From Microcaldota archaeon (GTDB lineage Archaea; Micrarchaeota; Micrarchaeia; Micrarchaeales; Micrarchaeaceae): DNA of 18,377 nucleotides. The position numbers and the translations under genes were made by a program. Positions 7,901 through 13,432 of the stretch are shown piece by piece. The stretch covers positions 1 to 18,377 of the forward strand of contig JAJYZH010000004.1 in NCBI GenBank assembly GCA_021800135.1, written 5' to 3'. Position 1 is the first letter of the stretch. Every line of letters begins with the position of its first letter. A model generated the notes under the pieces. It had not been told where the DNA came from. It searched no databases and worked only from the letters and a program-made list of their open reading frames with translations.

Positions 7901-8203
7901 ATGGTGGATGCGACCCGAAGGAGAGGCGTAGCTGGATACGATAATGAGGCAGAGGATATAAGCCGTATTGACGTGGAGCTATCGAAGCATGCGATAACTT
8001 GGATGCTTCGCAGGCACATACCATTCAGCGAATTGCTGCGGGTCATATATGGGGATAACGTGAAGGCGCCGGGTAAGCATCCTGGCACGTATTCCTATTC
8101 CCCCGACGGTGATAAAGAAGGGCCAGAAGTCATTGCCAAGGACGAAGGCTGCAGAAGCGGGGGCGCAAAGAGGAAGATAATAACCGTGCACGACAGGAAG
8201 TGA
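7901..8203 (+). CDS. Small DUF4258-like protein
   Basis: A 100-residue basic protein. After about 25 residues comes SKHAITWMLRRHIPFSELL, which fits the DUF4258 pattern (HA..RM..R.I followed by a helix and a bend), then a Tyr-containing strand (GTYSYSP) and a C-terminal strand KIITVHD. DUF4258 proteins are small, of uncertain function, and some sit in toxin-antitoxin-like pairs; no antitoxin partner is visible here. It has its own TATA-like box and lies upstream of the ribosomal operon on the same strand. The GAGGT element is better spaced for an ATG at 7893, which opens a 12-codon frame stopping at 7931, than for 7901. The family call is by pattern only. Confidence 0.5.
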   Translation: MVDATRRRGVAGYDNEAEDISRIDVELSKHAITWMLRRHIPFSELLRVIYGDNVKAPGKHPGTYSYSPDGDKEGPEVIAKDEGCRSGGAKRKIITVHDRK

Positions 8204-8210
8204 CGATACA

Positions 8211-8218
8211 TTTATAAA
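8211..8218 (+). promoter_or_regulatory. TATA box of the rpl1 operon
   Basis: TTTATAAA follows the stop codon of the DUF4258-like gene by 7 bp and stands about 100 nt before rpl1. Initiation about 25 nt downstream predicts a leader of roughly 75 nt, long for archaea and consistent with translational control in the leader. Confidence 0.6.
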
Positions 8219-8250
8219 GATTGAGCCACTAAAGTAAGTTGCTAAGGCAA

Positions 8251-8281
8251 GGGAGGCATATAACCATATGCTGTTTTTCCC
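8251..8281 (+). promoter_or_regulatory. Leader hairpin upstream of rpl1, possible L1 operator
   Basis: GCATAT (8256-8261) pairs perfectly with ATATGC (8266-8271) around AACC. An outer GGGA (8251-8254) can pair with TCCC (8278-8281), leaving an asymmetric internal loop on the 3' side. L1 is known to repress its own mRNA in archaea and bacteria by binding a helix with an asymmetric loop, so this is a candidate site. The T-run after the inner stem could alternatively act as an attenuator. Neither role is shown by sequence alone. Confidence 0.35.
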
Positions 8282-8314
8282 GTATGCACTGCACATGTTG
8301 CAGGAGGGGCTTAT

Positions 8315-8947
8315 ATGGAGAAGGAAAGATTTGAGGTTCTTAACAAGTTCATGCAGGAGAATAAAGGGAAGAGGAAGTTCTCGCAGAGCGTGGAGCTTTC
8401 CGTAAACTTTAAGGGGATCGACTTTTCGAAACAGGAGGAGAGGCTGAACCTCGAGGTGCAGCTTCCAAACGGAAAGGGGAAGGAAGGCAAGGTCATAATA
8501 TTTGCGGATGACAGGAATATAACGGAAAGCGCAAAGAAGATGGGAGTGCGCGTGATAGGGAGCAGCGAGATTCCTTCGTCCGCGAACGATAAGGCAATGC
8601 TGCGTGACATGCTCAAGAGCGAACTGATGGCGCAGCCCAGCCTTATGCCCTCGATCGCCAAGAGCCTTGGCCAATTCCTGGGTCCGAGAAACAAGATGCC
8701 AAAACCGCTCATTGGGAGCAACATCGAGAACGCTATAAAGAGCTCTATAAATTCAGTTCAGATAAGGAGCAAGGGCAAGTACCTGCCTACGATACACTGC
8801 ATTGTAGGCAAAGAGAGCATGGATGTGGAGAAGATCGCACAGAACATAGATGCTGTAATGTCCTTGCTGTCGAAGAAGCCGGGCAATGCCCACATAAAAT
8901 CTGCATATGTGAAACTGACCATGAGCAATCCGGTAAAAATAGTTTAG
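8315..8947 (+). CDS. rpl1: Ribosomal protein uL1 (L1)
   Basis: A 210-residue archaeal L1, which binds 23S rRNA at the mobile L1 stalk and commonly acts as a translational repressor of its own operon. Recognisable are the central GPRNKMPKPL loop (129-138) and the C-terminal region with KIAQNIDAVMSLL, both conserved in archaeal L1; the length is normal. The ATG at 8315 has a strong AGGAGGGG ribosome-binding site at 8302-8309. It is the first gene of a run in which L10 starts 7 bp after its stop. L11, often directly upstream in other archaea, is missing from this position. Confidence 0.93.
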   Translation: MEKERFEVLNKFMQENKGKRKFSQSVELSVNFKGIDFSKQEERLNLEVQLPNGKGKEGKVIIFADDRNITESAKKMGVRVIGSSEIPSSANDKAMLRDMLKSELMAQPSLMPSIAKSLGQFLGPRNKMPKPLIGSNIENAIKSSINSVQIRSKGKYLPTIHCIVGKESMDVEKIAQNIDAVMSLLSKKPGNAHIKSAYVKLTMSNPVKIV

Positions 8948-8954
8948 TGGTATT

Positions 8955-9788
8955 ATGATTACAAGAGATGAAAAGATAAAGTTCGTTGAGAGCTCTAAAA
9001 AAGAAATCAAGAATTACAAGACAGTAGGCATTGTAACAGTATCATCTGTGCCTGACAGGCTCTTCCAGAGGGTAAGGAACAGCATCGGAAGCGATGGAAA
9101 GTTCATAATAGGCAGGAAGAAGCTCATGGAGCGCGTGCTGGAGGGCGATGAAAGGACCAAGCCTTTGATTAAGGAGCTGACTGCAACAAGCGTCATCATC
9201 CTTTCAAACAAGGACCCCTTCGAGTTGTACGGGATATTCAAGGGGAATGCGCTTAAGCTATCCGCCAAACCGAAGCAGATGGCCCCTGAGGATATAATCG
9301 TAAGGGGAGGCGAGACATCGCTGCAGCCTGGGATGGCCGTTACCGAGCTTAAGAAAGCTGGCATAGACGTGCAGATACAGAAAGGCAAGGTGGTCATAGC
9401 CAAAGACAAGGTTGTAGTGGCAAAAGGGGCTATGATAAGCAGCGCAGTGGCAAGCGCCCTGCACACGCTTGGAATAGAACCGTTCACTGCAGTGCTGGAG
9501 CCAAAAGCGCTTATACGCGACGGGCTGCTATTCAGGCTTGAGACGCTCAGGATAACGAGGGAGGGGATGCTTTCCGATCTGTCATCTGCGTTCGCGAAAT
9601 CTCGCGCGGTTGCGCTTTCACTTGGGATTGTTACCCCGTATACTGTTGTAGAACTTGTGACAAAGGCTTACAGGAGCGCGGTTGCGCTTGGAACGGAGGC
9701 CAAGATATATGACACGGGAATAATAGAGAGGCTGATAACCAAGGCAGCCGGAGAGGCGCACGCCCTTGAGGGGCTTGGCGCGTCATGA
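8955..9788 (+). CDS. rpl10: Ribosomal protein uL10 (acidic stalk base P0)
   Basis: A 277-residue P0/L10. Residues 1-100 form the rRNA-binding domain and the archaeal/eukaryotic insertion domain (about 105-195, with GMAVTELKKAG) is intact. The C-terminal part has one stalk-helix unit (TPYTVVELVTKAYRSAVAL) and a second piece ending in LITKAAGEAHALEGLGAS. Archaeal P0 proteins are usually about 330-350 residues, with further L12-binding helices and an acidic tail ending like GLGALFG; here that tail and probably one or more L12-binding units are absent. The stop is followed 25 bp later by rpl12, with no leftover tail in between. Identity is secure; the short C-terminus is the odd point. Confidence 0.93.
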   Translation: MITRDEKIKFVESSKKEIKNYKTVGIVTVSSVPDRLFQRVRNSIGSDGKFIIGRKKLMERVLEGDERTKPLIKELTATSVIILSNKDPFELYGIFKGNALKLSAKPKQMAPEDIIVRGGETSLQPGMAVTELKKAGIDVQIQKGKVVIAKDKVVVAKGAMISSAVASALHTLGIEPFTAVLEPKALIRDGLLFRLETLRITREGMLSDLSSAFAKSRAVALSLGIVTPYTVVELVTKAYRSAVALGTEAKIYDTGIIERLITKAAGEAHALEGLGAS

Positions 9789-9813
9789 ATATTACACTAA
9801 AAGGTGAAAAGAA

Positions 9814-10122
9814 ATGGAGTATGTATACGCCGCTTTGCTGCTCAGTGAAGCAGGAAAGCCTATAGACGAAAAAGGTCTCATGGAAGTAGTGAAAGCCGCT
9901 GGCTTCACCCCTGACGAGGCACGTGCAAAGGCAGTGGTTGCGTCGCTGAAGGACGTGAATATAAAGGACGTAATAAAGAACGCCCAGACGCAGGCAGCCG
10001 CAGCTCCGACAGCTGCCCCGCAACATGCGGAGGGGGAGAAGAAGGAGCAGAAGAAAGAAGAGAAGAAGGACGAAAAGAAGGAAGAAGCCGCGGCGGAAGG
10101 TCTTGCAAGTCTCTTCGGCTGA
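9814..10122 (+). CDS. rpl12: Ribosomal protein P1/L12 (archaeal stalk)
   Basis: A 102-residue archaeal P1-type L12, whose dimers sit on P0 and recruit translation GTPases. The N-terminal dimerisation domain is typical (MEYVYAALLL, then GKPIDEKGLMEVVKAAG); an Ala/Pro hinge (59-70) leads to a charged tail and the conserved end GLASLFG. The tail is a mixed Lys/Glu run (about 74-94) rather than the mostly Glu run usual in archaea. The ATG at 9814 has AGGTG at 9802-9806. It is coupled to rpl10 upstream and csl4 downstream. Confidence 0.93.
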   Translation: MEYVYAALLLSEAGKPIDEKGLMEVVKAAGFTPDEARAKAVVASLKDVNIKDVIKNAQTQAAAAPTAAPQHAEGEKKEQKKEEKKDEKKEEAAAEGLASLFG

Positions 10123-10131
10123 TTCCAGAAC

Positions 10132-10773
10132 TTGCACGTTCGCTTCAGCTTAAGCGATCCCATGGATCCAGACAAACTCGTAATGCCCGGGGAGGTGCTG
10201 TGCACAGAGGAGGAGTACCTTCCTTCGCACAGCGTCTACGCTGAGGGGGGAAACATTTACGCAGCTACGCTTGGAAAAGTCGAGATGAAGGACGGCAAGG
10301 TAAGCGTGGTGAACCTCTCTTCGGAAGTTGACAGGATAACGCGCGGCATGCTTGTAATAGGCGAGGTAGTGAGCGAAGTCGGCAAGGTCATGTTTGTAAA
10401 GGTAGACGACGTGCAGGCAGGCAACAAGCGTTATGCGGCCCTGAGCGATGGCAAGATAATAGGAGGGGACCGCAGAGGTCATCAAGGGAGAGGCGGCCGC
10501 GAACCTTCTGGAAAACTGTGCAGGGAAGGCGATATAGTGCTTGCCATGGTTGATGCCGTGGAGGACGGTATCTACACGCTCGCTTTCTACGGCCCCGAGA
10601 CTGGCGTGGTCTACTCCAGATGCGGAAGCTGCGGGAATGATATGAGGTACGACCCAGCGGAGAAGGCGCTTGTGTGCGATATCTGCGATAAGGGGGTGCG
10701 CAGCAAGGTGAGCAGCCTGTATGGAAAACCAAACGAGATAAAAAGCTTGCTTGCAAAGGGATTAACGCAGTGA
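10132..10773 (+). CDS. csl4: Exosome complex RNA-binding subunit Csl4
   Basis: A protein of up to 213 residues. The N-terminal domain carries MPGEVLCTEEEYLPSHSVY (18-36) and GNIYAATLG, the middle has the S1 RNA-binding fold (about 70-165, including VIGEVVSEVGKVMFVKV), and the C-terminus has a zinc ribbon with two pairs, CGSC and CDIC. Csl4 caps the archaeal exosome and presents RNA to the Rrp41/42 ring. The first possible start is TTG at 10132, 10 nt past the rpl12 stop; ATG at 10162 (residue 11) or 10183 (residue 18, closest to the family start) are alternatives, and none has a clear ribosome-binding site. The neighbour rpoL is a usual partner in archaeal genomes. Confidence 0.9.
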   Translation: MHVRFSLSDPMDPDKLVMPGEVLCTEEEYLPSHSVYAEGGNIYAATLGKVEMKDGKVSVVNLSSEVDRITRGMLVIGEVVSEVGKVMFVKVDDVQAGNKRYAALSDGKIIGGDRRGHQGRGGREPSGKLCREGDIVLAMVDAVEDGIYTLAFYGPETGVVYSRCGSCGNDMRYDPAEKALVCDICDKGVRSKVSSLYGKPNEIKSLLAKGLTQ

Positions 10774-10783
10774 TAGTGGTATA

Positions 10784-11059
10784 ATGGAGCTGGATATAAT
10801 AAAAGATGAAGGGAAGGAGATGGTCATAGAGTTCAACACTTCTGACTTTACGCTTCCTGACTTGATAGCAAGCGTGCTAAACAAGGACAAGGACGTTAGC
10901 TTTGCGGGCGCATACAAGGACCACCCAGAGATAGGCAAGCCGAGGCTGGTGGTAAAGACAGAGAAGAAAAAGCCAAAGGAAGCGCTTGCGAAGGCATTGA
11001 AGGAGATCGAGGGGGAGCTCTCAGATTTAAAGGAAAAAGTATCCAAGAAGAGTAAATGA
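10784..11059 (+). CDS. rpoL: DNA-directed RNA polymerase subunit L (Rpo11)
   Basis: A 91-residue Rpb11/AC19-like subunit, which forms a heterodimer with Rpo3 (subunit D) in the assembly platform of archaeal RNA polymerase. Family signatures seen: a short N-terminal strand pair, EFNTSDFTLPDLIASVLNKD (18-37), then VSFAGAYKDHPEIGKPRLVVKT (40-61), and a C-terminal helix rich in Lys/Glu. The length is typical. The ATG at 10784 lies 10 bp after the csl4 stop, and its stop overlaps the next gene's start by 4 bp (ATGA), indicating translational coupling. Confidence 0.93.
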   Translation: MELDIIKDEGKEMVIEFNTSDFTLPDLIASVLNKDKDVSFAGAYKDHPEIGKPRLVVKTEKKKPKEALAKALKEIEGELSDLKEKVSKKSK

Positions 11060-11625
11060 GGCCAGATGCGCATAAAAAAGGCGTTCGCGTCCTTGCAGTC
11101 GCATCCGGTCCTGTTGAAGGGAAGAAGAGAGCGCTAGTTGTTGGAATAGTCCAGAGGGAACTGACGATTGAGGGCGTACTCTCCACAACCGTAGAGGTGG
11201 ACGGGACGGACTCATCCTACAGGATAGCGGAGATGCTAAGGAAATCGAGGTTCAGGCAGCAGGTCAAGATCGTGGTTTTTGACGGAATAGCCCTCGCTGG
11301 TCTCAATCTGATAGACCCGAAGCGCATTTCGAAGTCCCTGGGAGTGGATGTGTTGATTATCACAAGAAGAAAACCGAGGAAACGCGCGCTGGTAAACGCG
11401 CTGAAGAAGTATTCTGAAGCTAGCGGGAAGGGAGTGGACGGCAGACTTGAGGTATTGGAAGGTTCGGACGCGCTCGCAGGATATGCATGGGCTGGGCTCC
11501 ACGTGAAAACTACGGCAAAGACGGTGGAAGGGGAAGGCCTAACGAATTCGGCATTCGAAGCCCTGAGGCTCGCACATATTGTAGCGAGGGGAGTCTCAAG
11601 CGGTGAATCGAAAGGCAGGGTTTAA
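11056..11625 (+). CDS. DUF99 (endonuclease V-like fold) protein
   Basis: A 189-residue member of DUF99, archaeal proteins distantly related to endonuclease V with no firm function. Conserved features: GVLSTTVEVDGTDSSYRIAE (40-59), VVFDGIALAGLNLID, IITRRKPRKRAL, and the C-terminal LRLAHIVARG...GES.GR. The N-terminal strand is unusual: members I know read ILGIDDGPF, with paired acidic residues; here it is VLAVASGPV, so residues 16-17 are Ala-Ser. If those acids bind metal, this copy lacks half its site. It overlaps rpoL by 4 bp and is the last gene of the operon. Confidence 0.85.
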   Translation: MRPDAHKKGVRVLAVASGPVEGKKRALVVGIVQRELTIEGVLSTTVEVDGTDSSYRIAEMLRKSRFRQQVKIVVFDGIALAGLNLIDPKRISKSLGVDVLIITRRKPRKRALVNALKKYSEASGKGVDGRLEVLEGSDALAGYAWAGLHVKTTAKTVEGEGLTNSAFEALRLAHIVARGVSSGESKGRV

Positions 11626-11650
11626 AGCAAAAAGTGTATTAATCTAGTCT

Positions 11651-11670
11651 CACCAACCTCCTTGAAGGTG
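11651..11670 (+). promoter_or_regulatory. Possible ribosome-site-masking hairpin before the EncFtn gene
   Basis: ACCT (11656-11659) can pair with AGGT (11666-11669), and alternatively CACC (11651-11654) with GGTG (11667-11670). The AAGGTG at 11665-11670 is the likely ribosome-binding site for the GTG at 11676, so either stem would hide it. The stems are short and the idea is tentative. Confidence 0.25.
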
Positions 11671-11675
11671 ATATT

Positions 11676-11924
11676 GTGAGTGAGGATAATAAGGATATAG
11701 AACCGAAGGTAAGGGACCTGAACAGGGCAAGGCAGTCCCTTGTGGAAGAGCTTGAGGCCATGATATGGTACGATGAAAGGATAAGCGCGACTAAGGACAG
11801 CAGCCTTGCAAAGGTGCTGGCATACAACAGGGACGACGAGAAGGAGCATGCTTCGCTTCTGCTCGCATGGCTGTCAAAGCACGACGATGCCCTGAAGAAG
11901 GAAATGTCGAAGGCAGGGGTATAA
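11676..11924 (+). CDS. Encapsulated-ferritin-like (EncFtn) protein
   Basis: An 82-residue two-helix protein. EELEAMIWYDERISAT (24-39) and YNRDDEKEHASLLLAWL (50-66) align without gaps with the ferroxidase helices of EncFtn as I recall the Rhodospirillum rubrum protein. Equivalents of its iron-site residues are all present: Glu25, Tyr32, Glu55 and His58. EncFtn forms an open decamer that oxidises Fe(II) and is normally carried inside an encapsulin shell through a C-terminal targeting peptide. Here the protein ends at KKEMSKAGV with no such extension, and no shell gene is in the window. The GTG start at 11676 is preceded by AAGGTG. It follows the DUF99 gene by 50 bp and may share that transcript. 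Confidence 0.82.
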   Translation: MSEDNKDIEPKVRDLNRARQSLVEELEAMIWYDERISATKDSSLAKVLAYNRDDEKEHASLLLAWLSKHDDALKKEMSKAGV

Positions 11925-11980
11925 CATTGTGGCGCGCGATGGCGCATATAGTGTAGCGTATTGCCTGTGCGGCAGGATAG

Positions 11981-11990
11981 CTTATAAATA
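11981..11990 (+). promoter_or_regulatory. TATA box of the padR-ABC operon
   Basis: CTTATAAATA, 57 nt before the PadR start codon at 12048. Initiation is expected near 12010-12015, which places the palindrome at 12006-12023 on the start site. Confidence 0.6.
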
Positions 11991-12005
11991 CTTTTCCTGT
12001 GGTAA

Positions 12006-12039
12006 TAGTTTAATTTTAAACTATATTAATTTTAAACTA
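12006..12039 (+). promoter_or_regulatory. Candidate PadR operator: palindrome plus tandem repeat
   Basis: TAGTTTAA (12006-12013) and TTAAACTA (12016-12023) are perfect 8-bp arms with a 2-bp spacer. The 14-mer TTAATTTTAAACTA occurs exactly twice, at 12010-12023 and 12026-12039, 16 bp apart. The pair covers the predicted transcription start. PadR-family repressors bind A/T-rich palindromes in their own promoters, so autoregulation of the operon is the natural reading. Confidence 0.55.
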
Positions 12040-12047
12040 GTGTAGCA

Positions 12048-12413
12048 ATGGCTGCATACAAGAAGTGGCACAACCCCATAGGGTACATGAGCAAGGACAT
12101 GATGCACTCTGTCCTGAAGCTTATCATCATGAATAAGATAAAAAGGGGCGGCAAGATGTACCCTTATGCCATAGTGAAGGAGATAAAAGGAATCAAGCAC
12201 CCTTTTGTGAGCGGAAATCCGCAACTCAAGAATATCGTGTACAACACGCTGAAAGCACTTGAACAGGCAGGCTATGTCAAGGCAGTAACATCCGGGAGCG
12301 GTGCTACGACTAAAGTCTATTACACGCTCACCGCTGACGGGAGGAATGTACTTAAGAGGACAAAGGAGCTAGCACGTGAGACCGCAAGGAGCATGATAAG
12401 GATACTTAGGTAG
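12048..12413 (+). CDS. PadR-family transcriptional regulator
   Basis: A 121-residue winged-helix protein. A helical N-terminus (KDMMHSVLKLIIMNKI, 16-31) is followed by YPYAIVKEIKG, the recognition region PQLKNIVYNTLKALEQAGYV (58-77), and the wing with KVYYTLTADGRNVL (89-102); this order is typical of PadR regulators, with a C-terminal dimerisation helix. PadR proteins often repress ABC efflux genes and are released by a small ligand. Here it is the first gene of a run with an ABC ATPase 18 bp downstream, preceded by a TATA box and a repeated palindrome. The ATG at 12048 has no clear ribosome-binding site. Confidence 0.85.
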   Translation: MAAYKKWHNPIGYMSKDMMHSVLKLIIMNKIKRGGKMYPYAIVKEIKGIKHPFVSGNPQLKNIVYNTLKALEQAGYVKAVTSGSGATTKVYYTLTADGRNVLKRTKELARETARSMIRILR

Positions 12414-12431
12414 TGCACTGAGGCGACCCGC

Positions 12432-13427
12432 ATGAAGAATATAATAGAGATAAAAGGGCTTGTCAAGAAGTTCGGTGACTTTGCTGCAGTAGACGATATA
12501 GACCTTGAGATAGAAGAGGGGGAGATATTCGGCATACTTGGACCCAACGGCGCGGGCAAGACTACCACAATAAACCTCATATTGGGGTTGTTGAAATCCA
12601 CTTCGGGCAGTATAAGAATTGATGGGATAGACAATACGAAGCACCTTGAGCAGATAAAGAACATGATAGGATTCATGACTCAAGAGACTGTAGTGGAAAG
12701 CGACCTTACAGCCGTGCAGAACCTGACGCTTTTCTGCAACCTCTACCATGTCAAAAACGACGAGGTAGACGGCAGGGTAAAAGAGGCGCTGAGGGAGGCG
12801 AACCTTGAGGAAGTCGCGAACGCGAAGGCTGGCACCTTCTCCGGAGGGATGCAAAGGAGGCTTTCGCTTGTCAGGTCGATGATGCATACCCCAAAGATAC
12901 TCATACTCGACGAGCCTACCACAGGCCTTGACGTCCAGAACAGGTTCGAGATGTGGGATAGGATCAGAGATCTCAGGAACAAAGGCATGACTATAATAAT
13001 GACGACGCAATACCTGGAGGAGGCGGACGCGCTTTGCGACAGGATAGCAATAATAGACCATGGCAAGATAAAGGCCGAAGGTACGCCTTCTGAGCTAAAG
13101 GCCATGATAGGCAAAGGCAATGTTCTTGAGATAGTGTCAGATACTGCCAACGCTCCGAAGATAGCAAAGGTCCTTGAATCAAAGTTCAAGCTCAAGGTAG
13201 AACTCAAGAACGAGAAGCTGAGCGCGGTGCTCAATTCAGGCGATATAAAGACATTCAACAGGATAGTTGACGAGATGAGTAGGGACGGCTATAGGATATT
13301 TGCGATAAGCATGCACCTCCCCACGCTTGACGACGTATTCATAAAGCTCACCGGCACGAGCCTCAGGGATAGCCTTGGGGAGAACGTCTCGACAATGTCC
13401 AGGGCAAGGATGATGGGCAGGAGGTAG
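12432..13427 (+). CDS. ABC transporter ATP-binding protein, DrrA-like
   Basis: A 331-residue ATPase with Walker A GPNGAGKTT (37-45), Q-loop Gln84, signature FSGGMQRR (136-143), Walker B ILILDEP (156-162) and TTGLD. The switch position reads TTQYLEEAD, with Gln193 where His is usual; this substitution recurs in the DrrA drug-export group, so it need not mean loss of activity. A C-terminal domain of about 100 residues follows (AISMHLPTLDDVFIKLTG), also DrrA-like. It lies between the PadR gene and its permease (5 bp gap) and should energise that permease at the cytoplasmic face. Confidence 0.93.
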   Translation: MKNIIEIKGLVKKFGDFAAVDDIDLEIEEGEIFGILGPNGAGKTTTINLILGLLKSTSGSIRIDGIDNTKHLEQIKNMIGFMTQETVVESDLTAVQNLTLFCNLYHVKNDEVDGRVKEALREANLEEVANAKAGTFSGGMQRRLSLVRSMMHTPKILILDEPTTGLDVQNRFEMWDRIRDLRNKGMTIIMTTQYLEEADALCDRIAIIDHGKIKAEGTPSELKAMIGKGNVLEIVSDTANAPKIAKVLESKFKLKVELKNEKLSAVLNSGDIKTFNRIVDEMSRDGYRIFAISMHLPTLDDVFIKLTGTSLRDSLGENVSTMSRARMMGRR

Positions 13428-13432
13428 ATGGT

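Noticed and set aside
7711..8088. Minus-strand frame of 125 codons opposite the DUF4258-like gene
   Set aside because: No domain; it crosses both divergent promoter boxes and overlaps the better-supported plus-strand gene.
8256..8278. Hairpin plus T-run as a plain terminator of the upstream gene
   Set aside because: It lies downstream of the rpl1 TATA box and inside the predicted leader, so a simple terminator for the DUF4258-like gene is less likely than a leader element, though attenuation remains open.
7979..8674. Minus-strand frame of 231 codons across the rpl1 promoter and gene
   Set aside because: Overlaps the start of rpl1, its TATA box and ribosome site, and shows no recognisable domain.
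10036..10095. GAAGAAG-like purine repeat as a microsatellite
   Set aside because: It is the coding run for the Lys/Glu tail of L12 and keeps the reading frame.
9631..10137. Minus-strand frame of 168 codons rich in Leu and Phe
   Set aside because: Complement of the Lys/Glu-coding purine tract of rpl12; the apparent membrane-like composition is an artefact of that tract.
12369..13061. Minus-strand frame of 230 codons opposite the second ABC ATPase
   Set aside because: Antisense to a gene with complete ABC motifs; no start signal or domain.
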